NCBI RefSeq assembly: GCF_000829035.1
Contig: NZ_AP012541.1
Location: 1,488,001 to 1,552,000 of the forward strand
Source of the DNA: Lacticaseibacillus paracasei subsp. paracasei
Lineage (GTDB): Bacteria; Bacillota; Bacilli; Lactobacillales; Lactobacillaceae
Length of the DNA: 64,000 nt
Reading direction: 5' to 3'
This document shows positions 43,555-53,625 of this stretch, piece by piece (within the stretch, counting starts at the first letter, position 1; each line of letters opens with the position of its first letter). The position numbers were made by a program, and so were the translations under genes. A model generated the notes under the pieces. It was not told the DNA's origin. It worked only from the letters and a program-made list of their open reading frames with translations, and searched no databases.

Positions 43555-43857
43555 GTGATATCCCTCCCTCCGACACTTGTGTAACCACTGACGGATATCA
43601 TAGCCAATAGTTCGTTTATTAGTATACAAAACTAGCAACCACGCGTCAATAAGCGATTTTACATTTTTGAATAAACTTGCCCTGTTCTGTTAAGTTTTTT
43701 AGTTGTTTTTGGCGTAAAATCCCTAGCATCAGCAAATGGTCGACCTTAAATAGCTAACTGGTCTAGACACGCTTGTCACCATTGGTCGTCGGCTAACCGC
43801 TCCTGTTTAGTTGGTAAATATGCTATGATAGCGTTATCTAAGTAATGAGGTGGCAGT

Positions 43858-44688
43858 ATGACGCAAGAATTAAATTTATATATCATGTCGGACTCGGTTG
43901 GCGAAACTGGCTTGCGGTTGGCGCAAGCTGTCGCGGCACAGTTTCCCAACTTTGAGGCACATTATGTCCGGTTCCCATTTATTCATACGGAAGAAAAGAT
44001 TTACAGCGCGCTTGATGAGGCCAAGAAGGAAAATGCCTTGGCAATCATGACCTTCGTGACATCAGGCTTTGCTCAACTTGCAACGCATTATGCCAAAGAT
44101 CAAGGCGTGATTGCCATTGATGTGATGTCGCCAATTTTAAGCGGGATTAAGTCAATTACGCATGAGGAACCAAATCACGTTCCCGGCGCTGTTCATGATC
44201 TTAATGAACGGTATTTTGACCGCATCTCAGCTATGGAATTCGCGGTGCTGTATGATGACGGCAAAGACCCGAAAGGCTTTCTCGAGGCAGATATCGTTTT
44301 GCTTGGCGTTTCGCGAACGAGTAAAACACCATTGTCATTGTTTCTCGCTAATCGCAACCTTAAAGTGGCCAACTTGCCGCTGGTACCTAACGCCCATATT
44401 CCTGAAGAGATCTGGTCAGTTGACCCGAAGAAGATTGTTGGTTTAACCACGGATGCCTCTGTTTTGATGGAATTCCGGCGCCAGCGAATGATTGCCTATG
44501 GCTTGAATCCCGACACCGCTTATTCAGCACGCGATCAAGTCAATCAAGAACTCAAGTTTGCGGAAGATCTGTACAAAAAAATCGGCTGCATGGTGATCAA
44601 CACCGCCCACCGATCGATTGAAGAAACAGCAACGCTTATTTTGGAACACATGGGTCTTGATGAATTTGATAATACTGAAACCCATTAA
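43858..44688 (+). CDS. Pyruvate,phosphate dikinase/PEP synthase regulatory protein (PpsR/YqfL family)
   Basis: Bifunctional kinase/pyrophosphorylase family (DUF299), which switches PPDK or PEP synthase by reversible phosphorylation. The 276-residue protein has SDSVGETG near the N-terminus (about 10), a P-loop-like [11 protein letters not shown] (about 149-159) and a C-terminal [19 protein letters not shown] precedes the ATG, and a TATGAT (-10 candidate) lies about 30 bases upstream. yqfL is close to dnaG and glyS in Bacillus; here it is beyond rpsU. No target dikinase gene is in the window. Its stop overlaps the convergent nfo stop by 4 bp. Confidence 0.9.
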   Translation: MTQELNLYIMSDSVGETGLRLAQAVAAQFPNFEAHYVRFPFIHTEEKIYSALDEAKKENALAIMTFVTSGFAQLATHYAKDQGVIAIDVMSPILSGIKSITHEEPNHVPGAVHDLNERYFDRISAMEFAVLYDDGKDPKGFLEADIVLLGVSRTSKTPLSLFLANRNLKVANLPLVPNAHIPEEIWSVDPKKIVGLTTDASVLMEFRRQRMIAYGLNPDTAYSARDQVNQELKFAEDLYKKIGCMVINTAHRSIEETATLILEHMGLDEFDNTETH

Positions 44689-45572
44689 ACCATCAAGTGG
44701 CGTAACTCATCGGGCTGAAAGTCCCCTGTTTTTAGCCATTTGATCTCTGCCCCGTATGGCGGTACCTGATGTTTTTTGTCAGGACCAACATACGGGGTTT
44801 CGAGTATCTTGGGTAATTCGGCCAAGGCAGGGTGATGAGCGATCTTGTTTAAGGCGTCAAACCCGATCGTGCCAAAGCCAATGTTGGCATGCCGATCTTT
44901 ATGACTGCCCTGCGGATTTTTCGAGTCATTCACATGAATCACACTGAGTCGATCAAGGCCAATGATGTGATCAAACGCGTTGAGAACACCGTCAAAGTCC
45001 TTTTTGATATCATAGCCAGCATCATTGGTATGACAGGTATCAAAGGTTACCCGAAGCTTTTCGTTATGTGTCACACCATCAATAATGGCAGCTAATTCAT
45101 CAAAAGAGCGCCCGATCTCCGTGCCTTTGCCAGCCATTGTTTCCAAGGCAATGGTCACTTTTTGATTAGGATCAATGATCTCATTAAGCCCTTTGATAAT
45201 TTGCTGAATCGCTGCTTCCGGACCAGCGCCGACATGCGCACCGGGATGAAAAGGCATGGTATAGGCATGAAGAGCATCTGCTCGAGCGACTTCTTCTCGC
45301 ATGAACTGCACCGCAAATGTAAAGTTTTCCGGTTTCTTGGTGTTGCCGAGATTAACGATATACGGGGCATGAATCACAGTATGACTAATGCCGTCTTCCG
45401 TCATCGCTGCTAGCCCTTCAGGAATCATCATTTCGCTAGTTGGTTTGCGCCGCGTGTTTTGCGGTGCCCCCGTATAGAATTGAAGCGTGTTAGCCATATA
45501 ACTGGCGGCTTCTTCAACGGCACCAAGCAACATTTTTGACCCTTTCATACTGACGTTAGCTCCTATTAACAT
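44685..45572 (-). CDS. nfo: Endonuclease IV (AP endonuclease)
   Basis: Zinc-dependent apurinic/apyrimidinic endonuclease of base-excision repair. The 295-residue TIM-barrel protein shows [12 protein letters not shown] (N-terminus), HPGAHVG (about 107-113), [13 protein letters not shown] (about 142-154), [13 protein letters not shown] (about 176-188), [22 protein letters not shown] (in two parts, about 212-233) and ETPY. All zinc ligands that I can place are present. Confidence 0.95.
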   Translation of the reverse strand: MLIGANVSMKGSKMLLGAVEEAASYMANTLQFYTGAPQNTRRKPTSEMMIPEGLAAMTEDGISHTVIHAPYIVNLGNTKKPENFTFAVQFMREEVARADALHAYTMPFHPGAHVGAGPEAAIQQIIKGLNEIIDPNQKVTIALETMAGKGTEIGRSFDELAAIIDGVTHNEKLRVTFDTCHTNDAGYDIKKDFDGVLNAFDHIIGLDRLSVIHVNDSKNPQGSHKDRHANIGFGTIGFDALNKIAHHPALAELPKILETPYVGPDKKHQVPPYGAEIKWLKTGDFQPDELRHLMV

Positions 45573-45667
45573 GTTTCCCTCCTAATTAATTGATCGTTTT
45601 TGATTTTGACAAGGTGACCTGCCGATGTCGGATACGTTGAACGATTCCGATAGGCACGGCTTGCCAA

Positions 45668-45697
45668 TGAAAAAGCCCGGAATCGCTCCGGGCTAAA
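45668..45697 (-). terminator. Terminator after the YitT-like gene
   Basis: AAGCCCGGA / TCCGGGCTA with a 5-base loop; AAAAA on the plus strand gives the T-run on the minus strand. It lies just past the stop of the YitT-family gene. Confidence 0.8.
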
Positions 45698-45707
45698 TCT
45701 GATGGTC

Positions 45708-46628
45708 TTAATCCGTTTTCGGCTCATAAAAATGACCCAGAATTTTGACCGAATCCGTGATCGAGACGAATGCATAAGGATCACTGTGGCGCATGGCTTG
45801 TTCTAAATCATACATTTCTGCCCGCGAAATGATGGTGAACAGAATCGTCTTTTCCTCGTGATGAAAGGCACCTTCTGCATCGTGAACAATTGTGATGCCA
45901 CGCCGCATTGAATTCTGAATCTCATTCACGACCTGTCGCGGCCGGGCCGTGACAATCATAACTTGAAGTCGTTGCTGCCGCGTATAAAGCGAATCCATGA
46001 CCCGGCCATTGATAAAGATCGCCAAAGCAGAATACAGCGCATGCGGCCAGTCATTGACAAATCCGGCGAAGAAGATAATCAAAATATTGAACATGATATT
46101 GATTGTCCCAACCGTTCGGCCTGTGCGTTTTCGCAAAACAATGCCGAGGATATCAATCCCACCGGTTGAAATATTATTCCGCAAGGCGAACCCCGTTCCG
46201 AGACCGTTAACGACCGCTCCGAAGATCCCGCAGACAATCGGGTCTTTAGTAAGCGGTGTCAGCACACCGAGCACCCGAATCATAATGGTCGAAAAAATGA
46301 CCGCCAAGAACGTGAAAAAAGTGAACCGATGGCCAATGGCTTTCCATGCTAACACAAACAACGGTACGTTCAGGAAGAAAAGCAGCGTCCCGGTTGAAAA
46401 AAGATCTGTTGTTGATAACGATACGAAAGGCAATGCAATCGAAAAATTAAACCACTTTCGCACGATTGTTGCCAATAACTGCGCTAGTCCAGTGACCCCG
46501 CTGGCAAAAACCCCACCTGGTTCCCAGAACATATTCAGCGCCACTGCCACACAAATACTATAGAAAAAAGCCGCTGATAGCCGTGACCAATTTTGGTGTC
46601 GTCTAATCAGCTTATCAATCTCTTCCAT
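45708..46628 (-). CDS. YitT-family membrane protein (DUF161 + DUF2179)
   Basis: A 306-residue protein with five or six membrane segments in the first 210 residues. It has the family blocks VALNMFWEPGGVFASGVTGLAQL (in part about 30-52) and NISTGGIDILG (about 149-159), then a cytoplasmic DUF2179 domain (about 215-300) with MRRGITIVHDAEGAFHHE and DPYAFVSITDSVKILG. The ATG at 46628 has GGAGCGG upstream. Members are widespread in Firmicutes; the transported substrate is unknown. Confidence 0.9.
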   Translation of the reverse strand: MEEIDKLIRRHQNWSRLSAAFFYSICVAVALNMFWEPGGVFASGVTGLAQLLATIVRKWFNFSIALPFVSLSTTDLFSTGTLLFFLNVPLFVLAWKAIGHRFTFFTFLAVIFSTIMIRVLGVLTPLTKDPIVCGIFGAVVNGLGTGFALRNNISTGGIDILGIVLRKRTGRTVGTINIMFNILIIFFAGFVNDWPHALYSALAIFINGRVMDSLYTRQQRLQVMIVTARPRQVVNEIQNSMRRGITIVHDAEGAFHHEEKTILFTIISRAEMYDLEQAMRHSDPYAFVSITDSVKILGHFYEPKTD

Positions 46629-46719
46629 ACAAAAACCGCTCCCTGTCACCCGTAATAAGTCGCGCATCAAGTATAACAAGGGCGGTCCTGTATTGCTACC
46701 ATGGTCTTTTTAAAACATT

Positions 46720-47172
46720 TTAATGAACAGACTTAAAGAGTTGCCGATAATCCCCGTAACCTTCTTTTTCTAAGTCGGCCACTGGAATAAACCGCAACGC
46801 AGCTGAGTTGATGCAATAGCGCAACCCGCCTTTTGCAGCTGGACCGTCTGTGAAGACGTGGCCTAAATGCGACTCGGCAGATGGGCTGCGCACTTCAACA
46901 CGTTCCATGCCAAAACTTTGGTCGCGGTGCTCAGCCAGTTTGCTGATTGGCTTGGTGAATGACGGCCAGCCGCAGCCGGCATCGTACTTGTCCTGCGATG
47001 AGAATAACGGTTCACCACTAACAATGTCGACATAGATGCCATCTTGATAAAAGTCGTCGTACTCGCCAGTAAACGGCCGCTCTGTCGCTGCTTCCTGTGT
47101 CACCGCATAAGCCTCTGGTGACAAGCGCTTTTTCAAGTCCTTTTTGCTTTCCTTTTCAAATTGATCTGACAA
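46720..47172 (-). CDS. msrB: Peptide-methionine (R)-S-oxide reductase
   Basis: Repairs methionine-R-sulfoxide in proteins. The 150-residue protein shows [15 protein letters not shown] (about 62-76), [18 protein letters not shown] (about 92-109) and the catalytic [13 protein letters not shown] (Cys about 119). The zinc-binding CxxC pairs of many MsrBs are absent, as in other lactobacilli. The start is a TTG inside the right arm of a perfect inverted repeat, with GGGAGG as its ribosome binding site. Confidence 0.95.
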   Translation of the reverse strand: MSDQFEKESKKDLKKRLSPEAYAVTQEAATERPFTGEYDDFYQDGIYVDIVSGEPLFSSQDKYDAGCGWPSFTKPISKLAEHRDQSFGMERVEVRSPSAESHLGHVFTDGPAAKGGLRYCINSAALRFIPVADLEKEGYGDYRQLFKSVH

Positions 47173-47224
47173 TTAAAACACCTCCCGCTGTCTTCATTAT
47201 AGCGGGAGGTGTTTTAATTGTCAG
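47166..47224 (-). promoter_or_regulatory. msrB promoter and ribosome binding site embedded in a perfect 24-bp inverted repeat
   Basis: Arms 47166-47189 and 47201-47224 are perfectly complementary with an 11-base loop. On the minus strand the -35 CTGACA (47224-47219), a 17-base spacer and TATAAT (47201-47196) are in and at the end of the first arm. The second arm holds GGGAGG and the TTG start of msrB. In a transcript coming from aspS the hairpin would form, terminate or hide the start; a transcript from the internal promoter would lack the first arm. Confidence 0.8.
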
Positions 47225-47260
47225 CAACTTAATTGTGGCTGGCATTTTTTAAAGTAACGT

Positions 47261-49066
47261 TTACTCAGTAAGGTTTTCGTCGCCTTCATGTTCCTTTTCA
47301 GGATCAACATCGGCCCGAACTTCGATACCGAGATCTTTTAATTGTGCATCAGCAACGGGATATGGCGCACTGGTCATCGGTTCACTAGCCTTGCTGTTCT
47401 TCGGGAAAGCAATCACATCGCGAATGTTATCGCGGCCTGTTAGCAGCATGACAAACCGATCGAGTCCAATAGCTAGACCACCATGCGGCGGGAACCCGTA
47501 GTCTAAGGCATTTAGCAAGAAGCCAAAACTCTTTTGGGCTCGTTCTGGGGTGAACCCGAGCGCCTTGAGCATTTTTTCCTGAATCTCGCGGTTATGAATA
47601 CGAATGGAACCGCCACCTAATTCGTAACCGTTGAGCACGATGTCGTAACTTTGAGCATGTGCGGCATGCGGATCAGTGTCAAGCAAATGAACGTCTTCTT
47701 CATTTGGCATTGTGAACGGATGGTGCGCCGGTACCCAACGCTGGATGCCTTCATCATATTCAAACAGCGGCCAATCAACGACCCAGCAAAAGCGAAATGC
47801 TTGTTCGTCAATCAAACCGAGATCGTGGCCAAAATGGGTCCGTAAATAGCCTAATGCATCTGCGACCACCTTGGCCTTGTCAGCAACAAACAACACCAGA
47901 TCACCGGCGTTAGCGCCAACAGCTTTCACGAGATCAGCACCATCGCCAAAGAATTTGGCAATCGGGCCGCTGATACCGTCTGACGTGACTTTGAGCCAAG
48001 CCAAACCTTTGGCACCAAAACGCTTGATGTAGTCTTGCTGGGCATCAATCATTTTCCGAGAATACTTGTCAGCGCCGCCTGGTAAAACAATAGCCCGCAC
48101 TTGGCCGCCATTTTGAACAGCGCCGGCAAAGACTTTGAAATCAGAATCTTTGACGAGTTCAGACACATCCTGAATCTGCATGTCAAAGCGCAGATCCGGC
48201 TTATCAGAACCGTATTTATCCATCGCATCTTGCCAAGTAATTCGGTCAAATGGCAACTTGACATCAATGCCTTTCACATCATGCATCACTTTGGCAATCA
48301 AGCCTTCTGTGATGTCCTGAATCTCTTCAGCAGTTAGAAAGCTGGTTTCAAGGTCAATCTGGGTAAATTCTGGTTGACGATCACCACGCAAGTCTTCATC
48401 ACGGAAGCAACGCGCAATTTGATAATACCGATCGAACCCAGCACCCATCAGCAGCTGTTTGAACAATTGCGGTGACTGGGGTAGTGCGTAGAAGCTGCCA
48501 GGATAAACACGTGACGGCACCAAATAGTCCCGGGCACCTTCTGGCGTGCTGGCGGTCAATGTCGGTGTTTCAACGTCAATGAACCCGTTGTCGTCCAAAA
48601 AATGATGCACGCTGCGCATGATATGTGCGCGCGTAAAAATATTCTTCTGCATTTCCGGCCGGCGCAAATCAAGGTATCGGTATTTTAACTTGGTTTCCTC
48701 AGTGACGGCCACCCCGTCCTCAATATAAAATGGTGGCGTTTTAGCTTTGTTCAAAATTGTGATGGTATGAACTTCAACTTCCACGTCCCCGGTTTTCATA
48801 TCTTTATTGACAGCTTGCGGCTTACGCTTTTTTACCACACCTTGCACTTCGATGACGTACTCAGAGCGTACCGAATTCGCCACAGCTAAAGCATCCTTGT
48901 CAAATTCTTCAGAGAAGACTAATTGCACAATGCCTTCACGGTCACGCAAGTCAATGAAAATCAAACTACCCAGACTGCGACGTTTTTGTACCCAGCCTTT
49001 TAGTGTCACTTCTTGATCAACATACTCGGCGGTCACATCACCGGCATAACAGGTTCGTTTACTCAT
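47261..49066 (-). CDS. aspS: Aspartyl-tRNA synthetase
   Basis: Class IIb synthetase for tRNA-Asp, 601 residues. It has the N-terminal OB-fold with [26 protein letters not shown] (in parts about 17-42), motif 2 [18 protein letters not shown] (about 216-233), the bacterial GAD insertion (about 290-420), and motif 3 [15 protein letters not shown] (about 530-545). It follows hisS by one base and is presumably controlled by the same T-box. Confidence 0.97.
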   Translation of the reverse strand: MSKRTCYAGDVTAEYVDQEVTLKGWVQKRRSLGSLIFIDLRDREGIVQLVFSEEFDKDALAVANSVRSEYVIEVQGVVKKRKPQAVNKDMKTGDVEVEVHTITILNKAKTPPFYIEDGVAVTEETKLKYRYLDLRRPEMQKNIFTRAHIMRSVHHFLDDNGFIDVETPTLTASTPEGARDYLVPSRVYPGSFYALPQSPQLFKQLLMGAGFDRYYQIARCFRDEDLRGDRQPEFTQIDLETSFLTAEEIQDITEGLIAKVMHDVKGIDVKLPFDRITWQDAMDKYGSDKPDLRFDMQIQDVSELVKDSDFKVFAGAVQNGGQVRAIVLPGGADKYSRKMIDAQQDYIKRFGAKGLAWLKVTSDGISGPIAKFFGDGADLVKAVGANAGDLVLFVADKAKVVADALGYLRTHFGHDLGLIDEQAFRFCWVVDWPLFEYDEGIQRWVPAHHPFTMPNEEDVHLLDTDPHAAHAQSYDIVLNGYELGGGSIRIHNREIQEKMLKALGFTPERAQKSFGFLLNALDYGFPPHGGLAIGLDRFVMLLTGRDNIRDVIAFPKNSKASEPMTSAPYPVADAQLKDLGIEVRADVDPEKEHEGDENLTE

Positions 49067-49067
49067 T

Positions 49068-50351
49068 TTATTTTGCCTCCATTACTTGCGTATAGATTTT
49101 GCCAAAGTCGGCCAGCACATCAGCTTGGGGGAATGCTTGCTGATCGCCTGTGGCCATATTTTTGATTTGAACAGTGCCTGCAGCGCGTTCGCTTTCACCA
49201 ATCGTCAAAACAAGCTTGGCATTTGCTTTGTTGGCAGCCTTAAACTGTCCTTTAGGTTTGCGTCCCATATAATCCATCTCGCCGGTGAAGCCTTGTTGAC
49301 GAATGGCGGTCAGCATTTGCAGGGCCTCTTGATCGGCACCTTGGTCAATGGTCACAATGTACGCATCTGGCTGCGCCGTTGGCAATTCGCCTTGCATTAG
49401 CAACATCAGGCGCTCAACACCCATGGCAAATCCGATCCCAGGTGTCTCCGGACCGCCCAGTTCTTCGACTAAGCCATTGTATCGACCACCAGCTAAAATC
49501 GTTGTATAGCCGCCACCAAACACCTTATCATCGGACATGACTTCAAAAATGGTGTGATTATAATAGTCCAAGCCGCGCACCATCGTGGCATCCACTTCAA
49601 ACGGAATCCCCAATCCCTGCAATAAGGTTTTCACCCGATCAAAATGTTGCTGTGCCTCCGGTGTCAAATAATCCAAAATAGATGGGGCATTGGCCACAAT
49701 TTCCTGATCATGCTTGTCTTTGCTATCAAGGATCCGCAACGGGTTTTTAACCAAACGAACCTTGGAGTCTTCAGAAAGCTGATCTTTGAAAGGTGTTAAA
49801 TAGTCAACCAGCGCTGCGTGGAAGGCTTTGCGGGTTGCTGGATCTCCCAACGAATTGATCACAAATTTAAGATGCTTGGCGCTTAAGGCCTCCAGCAACT
49901 GTTTTGCCAAAGCCAACGTCTCGGCATCCAACACCGGTGAATCACTGCCAAATGCCTCAACCCCGATTTGATGAAATTGGCGTTGCCGACCACTCTGAGG
50001 CCGTTCATATCGAAACATCGGACCCAAATAGTAAACCTTATAAGGCTTAGCATGTTCAGGACCATACAGTTTATTTTCTACATAGGCACGAACGACGCCA
50101 GCAGTCCCTTCAGGGCGTAAAGCTATCATCCGGTCACCTTTGTCTTTAAAGGTATACATTTCCTTAGTAACAATATCACTAGTGTCCCCCGCGCTACGCG
50201 AGAATACATCCACATTTTCAAAAATGGGTGTGCGGATTTCATGATACTGGTATTGTGCAAAAATTTTGCGAGCTACGGCTTCAACTTGCTGCCAGCGTTC
50301 GCTTTGGCCTGGTAATATGTCGGCTGTGCCTTTTGGGCGTTGATAATTCAT
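49068..50351 (-). CDS. hisS: Histidyl-tRNA synthetase
   Basis: Class IIa synthetase for tRNA-His, 427 residues. Diagnostic segments are [12 protein letters not shown] (N-terminus), [14 protein letters not shown] (about 80-93), [21 protein letters not shown] (in parts about 111-131), [13 protein letters not shown] (HisA, about 258-270), [14 protein letters not shown] (HisB) and [11 protein letters not shown] (motif 3). The ATG at 50351 has CAGGAGG upstream; further in-frame codons lie within the leader. Conserved hisS-aspS pair. Confidence 0.97.
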   Translation of the reverse strand: MNYQRPKGTADILPGQSERWQQVEAVARKIFAQYQYHEIRTPIFENVDVFSRSAGDTSDIVTKEMYTFKDKGDRMIALRPEGTAGVVRAYVENKLYGPEHAKPYKVYYLGPMFRYERPQSGRQRQFHQIGVEAFGSDSPVLDAETLALAKQLLEALSAKHLKFVINSLGDPATRKAFHAALVDYLTPFKDQLSEDSKVRLVKNPLRILDSKDKHDQEIVANAPSILDYLTPEAQQHFDRVKTLLQGLGIPFEVDATMVRGLDYYNHTIFEVMSDDKVFGGGYTTILAGGRYNGLVEELGGPETPGIGFAMGVERLMLLMQGELPTAQPDAYIVTIDQGADQEALQMLTAIRQQGFTGEMDYMGRKPKGQFKAANKANAKLVLTIGESERAAGTVQIKNMATGDQQAFPQADVLADFGKIYTQVMEAK

Positions 50352-50410
50352 GGATTGCCTCCTGTGGTTTAAGCACTGTGATTTAGTTGGGGAAGTGTGC
50401 TGGTTCCGAA

Positions 50411-50530
50411 ACGCACAAAAGGACGCAGAAACCTGCGTGTAAGGACCTTGAGCAGTAGTGACCTGCACTTTTGTCACTACTGCTCAAGGCCACTTACACT
50501 CCGGTTTCTAAGCGCGTCCTTTTGCGCTCT
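50411..50530 (+). repeat. Palindromic intergenic repeat, copy G (inside the hisS leader)
   Basis: Inner arms CTTGAGCAGTAGTGAC / GTCACTACTGCTCAAG and outer arms CGCACAAAAGGACGC / GCGTCCTTTTGCG pair perfectly, though both sequences differ from the other copies. It lies between the T-box terminator and the hisS start, so it is transcribed as part of the hisS-aspS mRNA leader. Confidence 0.93.
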
Positions 50531-50532
50531 AA

Positions 50533-50752
50533 AAAAATACACCCCTCGATTGCTCGAAGGGTGCGGACACGGTACCACCTTGTTTTTTTCTTTGCCATAA
50601 CGGTGGCGTTCCGGAACTTGTTCACCTCAGAAGTGTCTTTTCGATCGTTCCCGGCTTTCACCATCTCCGGGTCGCTTAAAGTGATCTATCCTACTTCGTC
50701 ACAGGTCTTAGTTATTGCTTAAAGCATACGGTTTGCTGAAAGTTTTGTCAAC
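50533..50752 (-). promoter_or_regulatory. Promoter and T-box leader of hisS-aspS
   Basis: On the minus strand: -35 TTGACA (50752-50747), 18 bases, -10 TATGCT (50728-50723). The leader has Stem I closed by GAAGT / ACTTC, with GAC directly before the closing ACTTC strand (GACAC at 50637-50633). The T-box AAGGTGGTACCGTG (about 50582-50569) follows, then the terminator CACCCTTCGA / TCGAGGGGTG with a T-run (about 50560-50527). The overlapping GAC and CAC codons could read both tRNA-Asp and tRNA-His. Confidence 0.9.
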
Positions 50753-50870
50753 GCGTTTGGCAAGATTTTCACGGTTCATTTTCAACAAATCTGTTGCTTG
50801 TGGATATTGTATAATACTGAGGAAAAAAGATGTTAGTCATGTTCAAGCATAGGCAAGGAGCGTTATATCA

Positions 50871-51197
50871 ATGGCAAGTAAATCAGTTTTTGTTAAAGTT
50901 GATCGCCCCATCGGTTTTTCAGACAAGTCGCATGCGCCTTATCCGATTAATTACGGCTATGTGCCTACGGTTACCGGTGGCGACGGCGAAAAGCAAGATG
51001 TCTACATTGTCTCCGACCTGATTAATGAACCCTTGCAATCGTTTGAAGGCAAGTTGATTGCTGTTGTTCACCGAGCGGATGATAACGAAGAAAAGTGGGT
51101 CGCCACCACTGAAAACGAAACTTTCTCGGCAGCTGAAATTGCCGCGCGCATTCATTTTATGGAGCAATATTTTGACTCGACGGTACGGTTAATCTGA
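50871..51197 (+). CDS. Small inorganic pyrophosphatase-like protein
   Basis: A 108-residue protein with the fold signature of soluble family I pyrophosphatases: VKVDRPIGF, PYPINYGYVP (about 24-33), DVYIVSDL and GKLIAVVHRADDNEEKWV (about 61-78). It is much shorter than the E. coli enzyme (176 residues). The classical catalytic DxDPxD is replaced by GDGEKQD (about 37-43), so it keeps only part of the acidic cluster. Enzyme activity is therefore uncertain. AAGGAG lies 11 bases before the ATG. It is monocistronic and divergent from hisS. Confidence 0.65.
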   Translation: MASKSVFVKVDRPIGFSDKSHAPYPINYGYVPTVTGGDGEKQDVYIVSDLINEPLQSFEGKLIAVVHRADDNEEKWVATTENETFSAAEIAARIHFMEQYFDSTVRLI

Positions 51198-51247
51198 TTT
51201 CACCAAAATCACTCTCAGGTTTATACCTTTAAGGGTGACTTTTTGAT

Positions 51248-52165
51248 TTAAAATTTGATCAAAATGCGTCCATGGGAATGTTCTTCAACTAGTTGATGCT
51301 GCGCTTGTTTGATCTGCTCGACAGGTAAGATTGTCTGGACGTGCGCCTGAAGTGTCCCATCGCTGAGCCAGTTAAGCAACCTTTTATACCCGTTTAACCC
51401 AATTGAGCCATTTGCAAACTGAAATGTCTGATCTTGGGTATGTTCAGGAAATGTCGTTGTTGAAAGCGACAGCAGATCAAAATGCCGGGTGGCCGCAATG
51501 ATTGCCTCGAGTAAATCGAGTCGTCCCACTGTGTCGATCACCTTATTAGCATGTGGCAGATTTGCTAACTGCGTAGTGACATCAGCCGAGTAATCAACTA
51601 GGTCATCAACGCCGAGCTTTTTCAGAAAATCAAAGTTTGGTGGTGAAGCCAGTGCCTCAACATGTGCACCGACCATTTTCAAAAGTTGAATCAAATATGT
51701 CCCTACGCCGCCAGAAGCTCCTGTCACTAGCACAGTGTCTCCCGAACTGACTTGCATCGTATTGACAGCCATCAAAGCTGCGTCAGCACCACCTATAAGT
51801 GTTGCTGCATCACGCAACCGAACGTTGTCGGGTACTTTAAACAGTAGAGGTGGCAGATTTGAGGCTATCCGTTCCTGCATTGCGCCAGCAGGATTAGCGC
51901 CAATCACCCGCTGTCCAATCAAATTCGATGAACGTAATGCACCGACTTTTGAGACAACCCCCGAAAAACCGTAACCAATCACTAGCGGCAGCTGAACGGG
52001 CCGCATGTTCTGTAAATCGCCTTTTTCAGTCATCACATCCCACGGTAAGACTGGCACATAAGCTGTTTCAACGAGTGCCGTCATTGGTGATAGCTTAGGA
52101 TCGGGAATTTCAACATCACGTATTGCATCAATGCCAGCAAAACTAACCTGTTGAATGACCTTCAT
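51248..52165 (-). CDS. NAD(P)-dependent oxidoreductase, MDR (zeta-crystallin/quinone reductase-like) family
   Basis: A 305-residue medium-chain dehydrogenase/reductase without zinc-binding residues. It has an N-terminal GroES-like domain (about 1-110, IGYGFSGVVSKVG), the nucleotide-binding motif DTVLVTGASGGVGTYLIQLLK (in part, about 142-162), and a C-terminal HSHGRILIKF ending typical of quinone oxidoreductase-like members. It overlaps the SRPBCC gene by 4 bp, so the two are probably translated together. Substrate unknown. Confidence 0.85.
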   Translation of the reverse strand: MKVIQQVSFAGIDAIRDVEIPDPKLSPMTALVETAYVPVLPWDVMTEKGDLQNMRPVQLPLVIGYGFSGVVSKVGALRSSNLIGQRVIGANPAGAMQERIASNLPPLLFKVPDNVRLRDAATLIGGADAALMAVNTMQVSSGDTVLVTGASGGVGTYLIQLLKMVGAHVEALASPPNFDFLKKLGVDDLVDYSADVTTQLANLPHANKVIDTVGRLDLLEAIIAATRHFDLLSLSTTTFPEHTQDQTFQFANGSIGLNGYKRLLNWLSDGTLQAHVQTILPVEQIKQAQHQLVEEHSHGRILIKF

Positions 52166-52605
52166 TTTGCCTCACCGTCTTCCATCAAAGCCCAACGCTC
52201 AACAAAAGTCGCTAAGTTTGTCAGGTTGATCATAAAAGCATGTTTAGCAATGGGTGCTAACAATTTCACCGGCAAGCCCTTAACACTTGCTGAATCAAGC
52301 AAAACTTGCTCTGTCACGGCTGTGCCGTTTTCTTCAGTAATCAGTGAAAAAATCACATCATAAGCCACCCGCCCCCCAGTGCTGTGATAAATCACAGTAT
52401 TCTTTTTAACGCTAATGGTCATTTGCTCTCGAGGGTTCAGCGCGCTGTTCGTTCGTAAAATGATAAAACGATGACCATGCTTATCTTCGCTGATTGATTG
52501 AATTTCTGGATCCCATTCAATCAATTTTCGAGGATTAGCCAAAATTGCCATCACCGCATTCTGATTCGCGTGAATCAATAAGTCATTCGTAAAAAAGTCT
52601 TGCAT
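52162..52605 (-). CDS. SRPBCC-family protein
   Basis: A 147-residue protein of the START/Bet v1-like fold. It begins FFTNDLLIHANQNAVMAILANPRKLIEWDP (in part about 3-32), the usual beta-helix-helix opening, and ends with a long helix (about 112-140). Such proteins bind hydrophobic ligands. The ATG at 52605 is better spaced from AAGGAGA than an upstream GTG. Co-transcribed with the downstream oxidoreductase; a redox or detoxification role is possible but unsupported. Confidence 0.7.
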   Translation of the reverse strand: MQDFFTNDLLIHANQNAVMAILANPRKLIEWDPEIQSISEDKHGHRFIILRTNSALNPREQMTISVKKNTVIYHSTGGRVAYDVIFSLITEENGTAVTEQVLLDSASVKGLPVKLLAPIAKHAFMINLTNLATFVERWALMEDGEAK

Positions 52606-52680
52606 ATCAGTCACTCTCCTTGTTTGAATGACTTTATGATAGGCAAGACTACCTTTCCTTTAAAATAAGAATACTAATAT

Positions 52681-53520
52681 TTAATGATCCGGTTTGTAGA
52701 CAGGCTCCTTAAACAGCTCCGAAAAAGTAACGGACCGCTGTTCAGCTAGCTGTTGTTTGTCAGCCTGATCATTTCGGTGCGCTAAAATGGCCAACAAATA
52801 GTAAACATTAGCGAACAAATAATGCGAATCGTGTGCGGCTGCTACCTCAAGGCCACGAGCAGCTGATGCTGCACTTTTGACATCTTGTCCAAGGTTAAAC
52901 TGGGTCAATGCCGAGAGATAGTAAATCACTGTCACGTTCGGCTCAAAAGGTGTTTGATCAATTTGCTCGGTTGCTTTTGCCAGCCATTTTGTAGCTTGAT
53001 CAGCGTGTCTTCCTAATGCCGAAACCAGCGCTAGTGTGATCTGAATGAGTCTTGTCAAGATCGACTGGCTCTCAGGCGCGCTCGCTAATGCCAGTTTTAG
53101 GATTTGCTTAATTTGCGCTAGGTCTGGCGAATCTGATGCTTGAAACGTTGCGACACTCAAATAGTAATAATAAGCTTGCGTCTGGGTATCTGATTGAATC
53201 GCACTGATGACATCATCTTGTTTCAAAAATTTGAGCAAATCGGTGTACTGATGCTGATTACATAGTTTTTCAACTGTCTGATTAAACTGTGTCGCCGTCC
53301 CGACAGCGTAGTTATCTGCTAATTGCAAACTGTTAAGGTCAATGCCGAGCCGTTGACAAAGTGCAATTAGCAAGTCCGCATTAGGTGTATACCGGCCATT
53401 TTCTATAGCTGAAAGCATGGGCTGCGAGCAAATATCATCAGCTACTACTTGCTGGGTCAAATGACGGGCCATGCGTGCTCGTTTTAAGATGCTACCTAAT
53501 GTTTCTGCCATACGCTTCAT
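52681..53520 (-). CDS. XRE-family regulator with C-terminal TPR-like repeats
   Basis: A 279-residue protein. It has an N-terminal helix-turn-helix (about 5-60: GSILKRARMARHLTQQVVADDICSQPMLSAIENG in parts) and then a helical, TPR-like C-terminal domain, the organisation of Rgg/PlcR/PrgX-type regulators that often answer to short peptides. The start at 53520 has AAGGAAGG upstream. It lies downstream of the broken ABC transporter and upstream of the SRPBCC/oxidoreductase pair, so it may have controlled either. No peptide gene was seen nearby. Confidence 0.8.
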   Translation of the reverse strand: MKRMAETLGSILKRARMARHLTQQVVADDICSQPMLSAIENGRYTPNADLLIALCQRLGIDLNSLQLADNYAVGTATQFNQTVEKLCNQHQYTDLLKFLKQDDVISAIQSDTQTQAYYYYLSVATFQASDSPDLAQIKQILKLALASAPESQSILTRLIQITLALVSALGRHADQATKWLAKATEQIDQTPFEPNVTVIYYLSALTQFNLGQDVKSAASAARGLEVAAAHDSHYLFANVYYLLAILAHRNDQADKQQLAEQRSVTFSELFKEPVYKPDH

Positions 53521-53625
53521 ATCCCTTCCTTGTCGAATGATTGCCATGGATTATTACGCTTTAACCGAGCAAAGTCAACAATCATCTGTACCGGGCCGAC
53601 GATCACCACTTTTTAATACTTCATG

